A DNA stretch of 35,357 nt from B4-G1 sp964393895. Its GTDB lineage: Bacteria > Chloroflexota > Anaerolineae > B4-G1. The DNA lies in NCBI GenBank assembly GCA_964393895.1, contig CAYMWP010000032.1, forward strand, positions 1 to 35,357. Reading direction: 5' to 3'. The first letter of the stretch is position 1, and the number at the start of each line of letters is the position of its first letter. Below are positions 1 to 8,029 of the stretch, one piece after another. The notes under the pieces were generated by a model. The model saw only the letters and a list, made by a program, of their open reading frames with translations, had not been told where the DNA came from and did no database searches. The translations under genes and the position numbers were made by a program.

Positions 1-1101
1 ATGTGCAGCGACCTGGCCGACCTGCGCGAGCGCATGGGCCGCATCATCATCGGCACCAGCAAGAAGGGTGGCATGCGTTCGGCCGGCCGTGTGGAACCGA
101 TCACGGCCGAGGACTTGAACGTGGCCGGGGCAATGACCGTGCTGCTCAAGGACGCCATCATGCCCAACATGATGCAGACGTTGCCCGGCAGCCCGGCGTT
201 CGTCCACTGCGGGCCGTTCGCCAACATCGCCCAGGGCAACTCTTCCATCATCGCCGACAAGATCGCGCTCAAGCTGGCCGACTATGTGGTGACAGAGTCC
301 GGCTTTGGCGCCGACTGCGGCATGGAAAAATTCATGAACCTCAAGTGCCGCTACAGCGGGCTGGTTCCCAACTGCGTGGTGCTGGTCTGCACCGTCCGCG
401 CGCTCAAGATGCACGGCGGTGGCCCCAAGGTCGTCGCCGGCAAGCCGTTGGATAGGGCCTACACCGAGGAGAACCTGGAACTGTTGGAAAAGGGTCTGCC
501 CAACCTGCTGCAACACGTCGAGAACGCGGCCAAGTTCGGCGTGCCGGTGGTGGTGGCGATCAACCGCTTCAAGTACGACACCGATGCCGAGATCGAACTG
601 ATCCGCAAGCGGGCCAAAGAGACCGGCGCCGAGGATGCGGTGATGCACAACGTCTGGGCCGAGGGTGGTGAGGGCGGTGCGGCGCTGGCCGAGGCGGTCG
701 TCAAGGCCTGCGAGAAGCCGAACAATTTCAAATTCCTCTATTCGGACGAGATGTCCATCAAGGAAAAGATCGAGACCGTCGCCCGCGAGATCTATCGCGC
801 CGACGGGGTGGACTATACGCCAGAGGCAGAGGCCAAGATCAAGCTCTTCACCGACATGGGACTCTCGCACCTGCCGCTCTGCATGGCCAAGACCCACCTC
901 TCATTCTCGCACGACCCGACGCTCAAGGGCGCGCCGCGTGGATGGCGTCTGCCCATCACCGACGTGCGGGCCAGTGTAGGCGCGGGGTTCATCTTTCCGC
1001 TGTGTGGCACGATGAAGACCATGCCCGGTCTGCCCACACGGCCGGTCTTTACCGATATTGACATTGACGTGGAGACGGGGAAGGTTTTGGGGTTGTCTTA
1101 A
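1..1101 (+). CDS. fhs: Formate--tetrahydrofolate ligase, C-terminal part (5' end outside window)
   Basis: The enzyme makes 10-formyl-THF from formate, THF and ATP, the first THF step of the methyl branch, in the cytoplasm. The 366 visible residues match the C-terminal two thirds of the family, which is usually about 555-585 residues long. Typical blocks are TPAFxHxGPFANIAxG-like (here SPAFVHCGPFANIAQG, near residues 65-80), ADYVVTESGFGAD and VRALKMHGGGP. The ATG at position 1 is internal: it aligns within the conserved LASDLxDLKERxxRI region, so roughly 190-200 N-terminal residues lie upstream of the window. The stop is TAA at 1099-1101. It is the first visible gene of the Wood-Ljungdahl cluster and is followed by a hairpin repeat and the HMA-like gene. 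Family assignment is firm. Confidence 0.95.
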   Translation: MCSDLADLRERMGRIIIGTSKKGGMRSAGRVEPITAEDLNVAGAMTVLLKDAIMPNMMQTLPGSPAFVHCGPFANIAQGNSSIIADKIALKLADYVVTESGFGADCGMEKFMNLKCRYSGLVPNCVVLVCTVRALKMHGGGPKVVAGKPLDRAYTEENLELLEKGLPNLLQHVENAAKFGVPVVVAINRFKYDTDAEIELIRKRAKETGAEDAVMHNVWAEGGEGGAALAEAVVKACEKPNNFKFLYSDEMSIKEKIETVAREIYRADGVDYTPEAEAKIKLFTDMGLSHLPLCMAKTHLSFSHDPTLKGAPRGWRLPITDVRASVGAGFIFPLCGTMKTMPGLPTRPVFTDIDIDVETGKVLGLS

Positions 1102-1150
1102 AACGTGAAGCGTAAAACGTGATGCGTGACTCATGGGTCACGCATCACGT
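1102..1150. repeat. Dispersed repeat with 14-bp perfect hairpin
   Basis: A 21-bp unit at 1102-1122 (AACGTGAAGCGTAAAACGTGA) is identical to 7942-7962. The unit runs into a perfect 14-bp inverted repeat, 1117-1130 against 1137-1150, with a 6-base loop. No T-run follows, so an intrinsic terminator is unlikely. It lies just after the fhs stop and before the Shine-Dalgarno sequence of the next gene. It could be an RNA-processing or stability element in the transcript, or a small dispersed repeat. Confidence 0.7.
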
Positions 1151-1171
1151 ACATCATTTAGGAGGCCAAAC

Positions 1172-1507
1172 ATGAGTAAAGTGGTACTTGAAGTACCGAC
1201 CCTCTGGGCCGATCACCATGTTCTCAAAGTGCGAGACACACTGGTCAATCTGGAGGGAGTAGAGAGCGTGTACGCTAGTTCGGCCTGGAATCAAGTTTTG
1301 GTTGACTATAACAGCAAAAAGATCAAAAAGGCCGATCTGGAGCAGGTGCTGGTTGAAGCCGGCTACCCGGTGGGCGAGGGGGAGGTTCCGATACTTGCCC
1401 AGCCCGGCAAATTGCGCCGCGACCCTCAATGGGCGGATATGAGCCTGCGGATGACCGAGACCAATATGGTTGATCTGGAAATGTCAGGCGAGTTCCGGCG
1501 GTATTAG
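1172..1507 (+). CDS. Small HMA-fold-like protein lacking the CxxC metal site
   Basis: This is a 111-residue protein of unknown function. Residues 4-66 have the spacing of a heavy-metal-associated (HMA, beta-alpha-beta-beta-alpha-beta) domain: a first strand, a helix ending in NLEGVESV, a strand NQVLVDY, then DLEQVLVEAGYPV. The usual GMxCxxC metal loop is replaced by TLWADHH, so copper-type cysteine ligation is absent; the two histidines are the only obvious candidate ligands. The C-terminal 45 residues are polar. The start is ATG 1172 after GGAGG at 1161-1165; an upstream in-frame codon at 1133 lies inside the hairpin. The gene sits 13 bases before the CO dehydrogenase gene, so a maturation or accessory role at CODH/ACS is plausible but inferred. 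Confidence 0.75.
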   Translation: MSKVVLEVPTLWADHHVLKVRDTLVNLEGVESVYASSAWNQVLVDYNSKKIKKADLEQVLVEAGYPVGEGEVPILAQPGKLRRDPQWADMSLRMTETNMVDLEMSGEFRRY

Positions 1508-1520
1508 GAGGAATCAAGAT

Positions 1521-3539
1521 ATGGCGAAAAAGAAAGCAAGAACGCCGCAAGAGTTGAGCCAAGACCCGGCGGCCGTCGAGTTGATAGAATGTGCTTGCCA
1601 GATTGGGATAGATACCTGTTTCTCGCGGGTGGATAACATCGCCCCATGCCCCATCGGGGCCGATGGCCTGTGCTGCAAGAACTGTTCGATGGGGCCATGC
1701 CGGTTGGTCGGCAAGGTTGAGGTCGGGGTATGTGGAGCGACGGTGGACACCGTGGCGGCCCGCAATTTCGCCCGCATGGTGTGCGCGGGTGCATCCGCCC
1801 ACTCCGACCACGGACGGGGACAGGCCTACACGCTGTTGGAGGCAGCCGAGGGGCACGCGCCCGACTATGGGGTCAAGGACGCCTTCAAGTTGTTCGAGAT
1901 GGCTGGCTACCTGGACGTACCGGTCACGGACGAGGCCGGGCAGCAGCGCTCCATAGAGGACGTGGCGCGGGATGTAGCGACAGCCGCCCTGGAAGAGTTT
2001 GGCAAAATCCACGGCACGGTCAAGAACCTGAAGCGAGCGCCGGTCAAGCGGCAGCAGATCTGGCACGAGCAGGGGATTGAGCCGCGCAGCATAGACCGGG
2101 AAATCGTAGAACTGATGCATCGCACGCATATGGGCAACGACCAGGACGCCGAACACATCCTGGACCAATGTCTGCGCGCCGCGCTGGGCGACGGCTGGGG
2201 CGGTTCAATGATCGGCACGGACCTCTCGGACGTCCTCTTTGGCACGCCGGCCCCGGTGCAGAGCGCGGCCAACCTGGGCGTGCTGCGCGAGGATATGGTC
2301 AACATCATCGTCCACGGTCACGAACCGACTCTTTCGGAGATGATCATAGCGGCGTCGCTGGATCCCGAGTTGCTCAAGTACGCCAAGAGCAAGGGGGCCA
2401 ACGGTATCAACCTGGCCGGTATATGCTGTACTGCCAACGAGGCGCTGATGCGGCAGGGTGTTCCCCTGGCGGGCAACTTTTTGCAGCAGGAGCTAGCCAT
2501 CCTCACCGGCGCGGTCGAATCTATGGTAGTGGACATCCAGTGCATCATGCAAGGCTTGGCGCCGGTGGCGGACAGGTTTCACACCGAGTTGATCACCACC
2601 TCGCCCAAGGTCAAGATCAAGGGCGCGACCCACATCGAGTTTGACGAGCGCCGGGCGTTAGAGATCGCCAAAGAGATCGTCCGCCGGGCGATTGATCGCT
2701 TCACCGAGCGGGGCGAGACGAGAATCCCTACCGACATCCAAAGCCCTATGGTGCCCGGCTTTTCCCACGAGTACATTGACTATGCGCTGGGCGGTTTCTA
2801 TCGCGGCTCGCTGCGTCCGCTCAACGACGCCATCATGGCCGGGCGCATCCGGGGCGTGGTAGCCAACATCGGCTGCAACAATGCCCGCGTCTGCCACGAC
2901 AGTCTCCACAACTATGTAGTGACCGAGTTCATCAAGAACGACGTCCTGGTGGTCGAGACCGGCTGCGCGGCCATCGCCGCAGCGAAAGCGGGCCACATGA
3001 CCCCCGAGGTGGCGTTCGAGTTGGCTGGGCCGGGTCTGCGCGAGGTCTGTGAGACGGTCGGCATCCCGCCGGTGCTCCACATGGGTTCCTGCGTGGACAA
3101 TTCCCGTATCCTGACCGTCCTCTCGCAGATGGCGACCGAGGGCGGGCTGGGGGACGACGTCTCTGACATCCCGGCCGTCGGCATGGCGTCGGAGTGGATG
3201 AGCGAGAAAGCCATCTCCATCGCCACCTACTGCGTGGCCTCTGGAGCCTACGTCATCATGGGCGGGAACGACGGCCCAGTCTCCGGCAGCGAGGAGGTCG
3301 TGCGTCTCATCAGCGACGGCTGGGAGGAAAAAGTCGGCGGCCGGCTCGAGTTCGTCGAAGAGGGCGAGGAGATCGTCCGCCGGGCGCTGGTGCACATAGA
3401 CAAGAAACGGGACGCGTTGGGCCTGCCCGAGTACGACGCCAGCAAGTGGGGACAGAGCGGCGACCGGCGTATGCCGGACCTGCTCGAACTCCCGCTGGAA
3501 GAACGGCTCGAAGCGGTTTACGGACTGGCAGGAAAGTAG
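1521..3539 (+). CDS. acsA: Carbon monoxide dehydrogenase, catalytic subunit
   Basis: This is a Ni-Fe CODH (acsA/cooS family) that interconverts CO and CO2 and feeds CO to acetyl-CoA synthase. It has 672 residues, matching the roughly 640-674 of the family. Cys43 and Cys51 fit the D-cluster; Cys52, Cys55, Cys60 and Cys71 fit the B-cluster (CCKNCSMGPC block). C-cluster ligands are all present: His265/267 (VHGHEP), Cys302/303 (GICCTAN), Cys341 (VDIQC), Cys452 (NIGCNN), Cys482 (TGCAA) and Cys524 (MGSCVDN). The catalytic base region HSDHGRG is at 94-100. The B-cluster loop between Cys60 and Cys71 is three residues shorter than in the Carboxydothermus enzyme. The start is ATG 1521 after AGGAGG. It is probably co-transcribed with the preceding small gene. 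Partnering with AcsB nearby favours the name acsA over cooS. Confidence 0.96.
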   Translation: MAKKKARTPQELSQDPAAVELIECACQIGIDTCFSRVDNIAPCPIGADGLCCKNCSMGPCRLVGKVEVGVCGATVDTVAARNFARMVCAGASAHSDHGRGQAYTLLEAAEGHAPDYGVKDAFKLFEMAGYLDVPVTDEAGQQRSIEDVARDVATAALEEFGKIHGTVKNLKRAPVKRQQIWHEQGIEPRSIDREIVELMHRTHMGNDQDAEHILDQCLRAALGDGWGGSMIGTDLSDVLFGTPAPVQSAANLGVLREDMVNIIVHGHEPTLSEMIIAASLDPELLKYAKSKGANGINLAGICCTANEALMRQGVPLAGNFLQQELAILTGAVESMVVDIQCIMQGLAPVADRFHTELITTSPKVKIKGATHIEFDERRALEIAKEIVRRAIDRFTERGETRIPTDIQSPMVPGFSHEYIDYALGGFYRGSLRPLNDAIMAGRIRGVVANIGCNNARVCHDSLHNYVVTEFIKNDVLVVETGCAAIAAAKAGHMTPEVAFELAGPGLREVCETVGIPPVLHMGSCVDNSRILTVLSQMATEGGLGDDVSDIPAVGMASEWMSEKAISIATYCVASGAYVIMGGNDGPVSGSEEVVRLISDGWEEKVGGRLEFVEEGEEIVRRALVHIDKKRDALGLPEYDASKWGQSGDRRMPDLLELPLEERLEAVYGLAGK

Positions 3540-3543
3540 GGGA

Positions 3544-3870
3544 ATGATACCGGTTGATGCCGAACTGATGGACGAGATAGTTCGACGGATTGCGAGGACA
3601 GCTCGTCCCCGAAAGATCATCCTATTCGGCAGCCGGGCGCGGGGTGAAGCGCGACCAAATAGTGACATAGATCTACTGGTGGTCGCCGATTCCTCCAAGC
3701 CCAGGCACCAACGCGCCGCGCCATTGTACGGGGCTGTAAGCGACATCCTCGTAGCGATGGACATCCTGGTTTACACGCCGGGAGAGGTCGAAGAGTGGAG
3801 CGAGGTGCCCCAGGCGTTCGTTACTACGGCGGTACGGGAAGGCCAAGTTCTCTATGAAGACCGTCGCTGA
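3544..3870 (+). CDS. MNT-type nucleotidyltransferase (MntA-like antitoxin candidate)
   Basis: This is a 108-residue minimal nucleotidyltransferase of the DNA polymerase beta superfamily. The active-site pattern is complete: G29-S30 in FGSRARGEA, D41 and D43 in SDIDLL, and a third acidic residue D74 in AMDIL. Such proteins commonly pair with HEPN proteins; in studied MntA/HepT systems the MNT protein neutralises the HEPN RNase by AMPylation. Here the HEPN gene follows with a 17-bp overlap, which supports a two-gene unit. The start is ATG 3544, only 4 bases after the acsA stop, with a close AGGGGA upstream. The unit interrupts the acsA-acsB order. Toxin-antitoxin activity is inferred from family context. 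Confidence 0.85.
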   Translation: MIPVDAELMDEIVRRIARTARPRKIILFGSRARGEARPNSDIDLLVVADSSKPRHQRAAPLYGAVSDILVAMDILVYTPGEVEEWSEVPQAFVTTAVREGQVLYEDRR

Positions 3871-4279
3871 TCTGGTGAGAGGCTGGCTCCTCAAAGCGGA
3901 AAGTGATCTGACGAGTGCCGAGTTATGTCTGGATGCTGGCAAAGCGCTCGACACAGTCTGTTTCCACGCCCAGCAGGCGGCTGAGAGATTCATCAAAGCT
4001 TACTTGATCGCTTACGGAATTGAATTTCCGTTCATCCACAACCTGGAAAAGCTGATCGAGTTGGGAGCACAGCACGATCCAGATTTTATCAGTATCAAGT
4101 CACTGGGGCAGGAGCTTACTCCGTACGCGGTAGAGCTGCGCTACGACGACGAGTTTTGGCCCGCGGCAGCCACCGCGAGCCAGGCGTTGGACGCGGCCCT
4201 GATGATTAAAGAGTTCGTCATAGATCGGTTACCCTCAGAAATGGAATCGAAGGATGAAGAGCACAAAAGTGCCAGTTAG
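3854..4279 (+). CDS. HEPN domain protein (partner of the MNT protein)
   Basis: This is a 141-residue HEPN-fold protein. Diagnostic blocks are CFHAQQAAERFIKAYL at 36-51 and IHNLEKL at 61-67, followed by LRYDDEFW near 95-102. The catalytic R-x4-6-H motif of HepT-type toxic RNases is not evident: Arg96 is followed by YDDEFW with no histidine in range. The protein therefore belongs to the non-toxic or substrate-binding type of HEPN, or uses another site. The start ATG 3854 lies inside the 3' end of the nucleotidyltransferase gene. It is followed 15 bases later by the acetyl-CoA synthase gene, so the pair probably shares a transcript with the acs genes. Confidence 0.82.
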   Translation: MKTVADLVRGWLLKAESDLTSAELCLDAGKALDTVCFHAQQAAERFIKAYLIAYGIEFPFIHNLEKLIELGAQHDPDFISIKSLGQELTPYAVELRYDDEFWPAAATASQALDAALMIKEFVIDRLPSEMESKDEEHKSAS

Positions 4280-4294
4280 AGAGGTGAAAAACTT

Positions 4295-7200
4295 ATGTCC
4301 AAATACATAGCAACCCGTGCCATACGCGGCGCCAACGGCCTCGTGGCCGAGGCGGACGCGCTGCTCAAAAGGGCCATCGCCGAGAAGGGAGCCGAAACCC
4401 CCGTCAAGTTCCCCAATACGGCCTACTTTTTGCCCGTCACTTACGGTATGTTGGATCACAAGGTCGAAACGTTGGGAGACCTGGAGTTTTCGCTGGCGCA
4501 CGCCAAAAAGCTCCTGCACCCGTTGCCGGACGACAATCTGTGGGTCCCGTACCTGGGCGAGACACTCGACAGTGGTCAGGCGACCCTCCTGGCCGCCGAG
4601 GCCATCGAGGGCGTCCGCTTCGCTTACGGCGAGCAGCCGGGGGCTTACCCGGGGCTAGAGTTGACCGGCAGCACCGAGTACCCGGATTGGCAGGGAGACG
4701 GCCACCTGAACGGCCCCATTGACGACATCCAGTTGCGTTCGTGGGGCATCCAGTTGGTGGACGGCCGTATGCCGGGCTTTGCCGCCATCGTCGGCGCGGC
4801 CCGCTCCAACGAAGCCGCCGTCTCCATCGTGCGCGAGCTTCAGAAACGGAACATCCTCATCTTCCTGTGCGGCAACTCGAACGGTCGCTCCGTCATTGAC
4901 CAGTTGCAGGAAGAGGGAGTCGAGATGGGGTACGATACCTACATCGTCCCCTTTGGTATGGATACCATCTCCGCCATCTATCCTCTGGGCTTTGCCACCC
5001 GTTCGGCGTTGACCTTTGGCGGCCTGAAGGCGGGCCAGTGGCGCGAGATCCTGCTCTACAACAAGTTCCGCGTCTTTGCCTTTGTGTTGGCGCTGGGCGA
5101 GGTGGACGATCTCAAGTACGCTGCCGCCGCCGGGGCCATCTCCTATGGCTTCCCGACCATCGCCGATACCGTCATACCCGAGATCCTGCCCACCGGAGTC
5201 ACGCAGTACGAGCACGTCATCTCCATGCCGTGGAACGAGATCGAGGCCGAGACCGATACCGAGAAGGCGGCCAAGCTGGTGCAGCGCGCCATCGAGGTGC
5301 GCGGCGTCAAGATCAAGATCACCGAGGTGCCGGTTCCCGTCGCCTACGGCTCCGCCTTCGAGGGCGAGGTCGTGCGCCGGGCCGACATGCGGATCGAGTT
5401 CGGCGGTAAGAACAGCCGCGCCTACGAGTACCTAGTGATGCGCGACATGGACGAAGTGGAGGATCACAAGATCGAGATCATCGGCCCCGGTTTTGAGGAT
5501 CAGGAAGATGGGGCCTCGATGGACCTGGGCATTCTGATCGAGGTGGCCGGGCGCAAGATGCAGGAGGACTTTGAGCCGGTGCTGGAGCGGCAGGTGCACT
5601 ATTTTATCAACGGCGCTTCCGGCATCCAGCACATTGGCCAGCGCGACATCGCCTGGATCCGCATCAGCAAGGGCGCGGTCGAGAAGGGCTTCAATCTGAA
5701 GCACTTTGGCGAGATTCTCTATGCCCGCTTCCACGCCGACTTTGGCGCCATCGTGGACAAGGTGCAGGTCAAGGTCATCACCGACCCCGATCTGCACGCC
5801 GAGTGGCTGGAAAAGGCGCGCGAGGCTTACGAGTTCCGCAACCAGCGTTTGGCCGACCTGACCGACGAGGCGGTGGATACGTTCTACGACTGCACGCTCT
5901 GTCAGTCGTTCGCGCCGACGCACGTCTGCATCGTCAGCCCGCAGCGGTTGGGGCTGTGCGGAGCCTACAACTGGCTCGATTGCAAGGCGTCCCACCAGAT
6001 CAACCCCACCGGCCCCAACCAGCCGGTTCAAAAGGGCAAACTCCTCGACCCGGTCAAGGGATACTGGGTTGGCACCAACGAGAACGCGGTCAAGAACTCG
6101 CAGGGGACCGTGACCGAGGTGGCCCTTTACTCCATCATGGAGAACCCGATGACGGCCTGTGGCTGCTTCGAGTGCATCGTCATGTACCTGCCCGAGGCGG
6201 AAGGCGTGATGGTCGTCAGCCGGGAGGATCCGAGCATGACGCCGGCCGGGATGACCTTTTCCACCCTGGCTGGCATGGCTGGCGGCGGCTTGCAGACCCC
6301 CGGAGTGATGGGCGTGGGCAAGTTCTATCTCACCAGCCCCAAGTTCATCTCGGCCGACGGCGGTTTCAAGCGCGTGGTCTGGATGTCCAGCTTTCTCAAG
6401 GATTCTATGTCGGCCGAGTTCGCGGCCGTGGCGGAGCGCGAGGGCATCCCCAATCTGATTGACCTGATCGCCGACGAGCGCAAAGTCACCACAGTAGACG
6501 AACTGGTTGACTGGCTCGAGGAGGTCAAGCACCCGGTCCTGGAGATGGGCGTGATGCAGGCGGCATCCGGCGCGGTCGAAGAGAAAGCTGCCCCTGCGCC
6601 CGTGGCCGAGGAGCCGGAGGTCAAAGCGCACGAGGCAGAAGAGGCTCCGGCGGAACCTGAGCCGGTCGTCGAGCCTGCCCCCGCGCCGGAACCGGTCGCG
6701 GTGGCGCCAGCGCCTGCGCCCGCACCTGTGGTCGCTCCTCAGGTGACGGTGGGTGCCGACGTCCAACAGATCGCCGAAATCACCGCCGGGATCGTCATTG
6801 ACCGCTTCCGTGGCGCGCTGGTAGCGGCGTTGCAGCAGTTGGGTGGAACCGCGCCCGTTGCCCCCGTAGCGCCGGCGGCTCCGCTTCCGATGGCTCCTCC
6901 TCCGGTGGCCGAGCCTGTCGTGCCAGAGGTCGTCGCCCCCCCCGTGAAGAAAGTAGCCAGGCCGGTGACGCCGCCCTGGACTGAGGAAAAAGAGGATCTC
7001 GATTTCCTCAAGGAGAAGTGGACTGGCAGCATCCGCGAGATCACGCTGGGCGCGACCACGGCCGACGGTGGCACGCGGACCAAGACTGTCACGGTCGGGG
7101 GACAGACTTCGATGCCGTTCCTCGACATTGAGGGCAATTTGGGACACAAGCCGGTGATCGCCATCGAGATCCAGGATCGCAAGCCGGACGACTGGTCGCC

Positions 7201-7948
7201 CCTGCTGATGCAAGCCTGGGGAGACGCGATGAACGACCCCGGTGAGTGGGCCCGGGCGGCCGAAAAGGCCGGCGCCGACCTGATCCTGCTCCAACTCAGC
7301 TTGACCGACGCCGATGGCAACCCCAACACACCCGAGAAGGCCGTCGCTGCGCTGCGCAAGGTACTGGAAGCCACCGGCCTGCCGCTAATCGTGATGGGGC
7401 CAGGTCAGGTGGATGCGGACAACGAATTGCTCGTGCCTGTGGCTGAAGCAGCCTCCGGCGAGCGGATCGTGCTGGGTGTGTGCGAGGAAAAGAACTATCG
7501 CACCATCGTCGCGGCGGCGCTGGCGCACAATCAACTGGTCATCGCCCGCACCGCGATGGACGTCAACCTGGCAAAGCAGCTCAACATCCTCATCAGCGAC
7601 ATGGGCTTGCCCCTGGAGCGGATCCTGATGGATCCGACCTGCGCCGGCGTGGGTTACGGCATGGAGTACGGTTACTCGGTGATGGAGCGGCTGAGGTTGG
7701 CTGCTCTCCAGGGTGACAGTATGACCCAGTTGCCGATGATCGTCACCGTGGGCTACGAGGCCTGGCGTCAGAAGGAGAGCAAGGTCGGCGAGGGCGTGCC
7801 CGAGGCCTGGGGCGATTGGGAAGAACGAGCCATCAACTGGGAGGTGGTCACTGCCGCCACTCTGGTTGAATCGGCCGCTGACATCGTCGCGCTGCGCCAC
7901 CCCGAGTCGGTGCGGCGAATTCGCACGATGATTGAGGAGCTAACGTGA
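4295..7948 (+). CDS. acsB: Fused acetyl-CoA synthase (AcsB) and corrinoid protein small subunit (AcsD)
   Basis: This single 1217-residue frame has two enzymes. Residues 1 to about 758 are AcsB, which builds acetyl-CoA from CO, a methyl group and CoA. The bacterial N-terminal CODH-binding domain is present. A-cluster ligands are Cys533, Cys536, Cys545 and Cys555, with the distal nickel site Cys622-Gly623-Cys624; all spacings equal those of the Moorella enzyme (506/509/518/528 and 595-597). Residues about 760-892 are a linker rich in Pro, Ala, Glu and Val, with one predicted amphipathic helix near 818-850. Residues about 893-1217 match AcsD/CdhD, the TIM-barrel small subunit of the corrinoid iron-sulfur protein (blocks LGATT, GGTRT, KQLNILI, GYGMEY, MERLRL, TVGYEAWR, LRHPESV). 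No stop or well-placed internal start separates the parts. AcsC, the partner of AcsD, follows. Confidence 0.95.
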   Translation: MSKYIATRAIRGANGLVAEADALLKRAIAEKGAETPVKFPNTAYFLPVTYGMLDHKVETLGDLEFSLAHAKKLLHPLPDDNLWVPYLGETLDSGQATLLAAEAIEGVRFAYGEQPGAYPGLELTGSTEYPDWQGDGHLNGPIDDIQLRSWGIQLVDGRMPGFAAIVGAARSNEAAVSIVRELQKRNILIFLCGNSNGRSVIDQLQEEGVEMGYDTYIVPFGMDTISAIYPLGFATRSALTFGGLKAGQWREILLYNKFRVFAFVLALGEVDDLKYAAAAGAISYGFPTIADTVIPEILPTGVTQYEHVISMPWNEIEAETDTEKAAKLVQRAIEVRGVKIKITEVPVPVAYGSAFEGEVVRRADMRIEFGGKNSRAYEYLVMRDMDEVEDHKIEIIGPGFEDQEDGASMDLGILIEVAGRKMQEDFEPVLERQVHYFINGASGIQHIGQRDIAWIRISKGAVEKGFNLKHFGEILYARFHADFGAIVDKVQVKVITDPDLHAEWLEKAREAYEFRNQRLADLTDEAVDTFYDCTLCQSFAPTHVCIVSPQRLGLCGAYNWLDCKASHQINPTGPNQPVQKGKLLDPVKGYWVGTNENAVKNSQGTVTEVALYSIMENPMTACGCFECIVMYLPEAEGVMVVSREDPSMTPAGMTFSTLAGMAGGGLQTPGVMGVGKFYLTSPKFISADGGFKRVVWMSSFLKDSMSAEFAAVAEREGIPNLIDLIADERKVTTVDELVDWLEEVKHPVLEMGVMQAASGAVEEKAAPAPVAEEPEVKAHEAEEAPAEPEPVVEPAPAPEPVAVAPAPAPAPVVAPQVTVGADVQQIAEITAGIVIDRFRGALVAALQQLGGTAPVAPVAPAAPLPMAPPPVAEPVVPEVVAPPVKKVARPVTPPWTEEKEDLDFLKEKWTGSIREITLGATTADGGTRTKTVTVGGQTSMPFLDIEGNLGHKPVIAIEIQDRKPDDWSPLLMQAWGDAMNDPGEWARAAEKAGADLILLQLSLTDADGNPNTPEKAVAALRKVLEATGLPLIVMGPGQVDADNELLVPVAEAASGERIVLGVCEEKNYRTIVAAALAHNQLVIARTAMDVNLAKQLNILISDMGLPLERILMDPTCAGVGYGMEYGYSVMERLRLAALQGDSMTQLPMIVTVGYEAWRQKESKVGEGVPEAWGDWEERAINWEVVTAATLVESAADIVALRHPESVRRIRTMIEELT

Positions 7949-7994
7949 AGCGTAAAACGTGAAACGTGAGGCACGAACCACGCCTCACGTTTCA
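7942..7994. repeat. Second copy of the 21-bp dispersed repeat with 13-bp hairpin
   Basis: Positions 7942-7962 are identical to 1102-1122 and supply the stop codon of the acsB-acsD frame. A perfect 13-bp inverted repeat follows, 7960-7972 against 7982-7994, with a 9-base loop. The stem sequence differs from the copy at 1117-1150 although the architecture is the same. No T-run follows. Like the first copy it sits directly between two acs-cluster genes. Confidence 0.7.
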
Positions 7995-8029
7995 TGAATC
8001 ACGCGAGCGTTATTTAAGGAGAACAAAAC

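Noticed and set aside
1..3. ATG at the first base as the start of fhs
   Set aside because: It falls inside a conserved internal block of formate-THF ligase, so the gene begins upstream of the window.
1117..1150. Rho-independent terminator after fhs
   Set aside because: The stem is strong but no T-run follows and the next gene's ribosome binding site is close.
5432..7294. 620-codon open frame on the minus strand
   Set aside because: It is fully antisense to the acsB-acsD gene, has no recognisable domain, and is typical of high-GC shadow frames.
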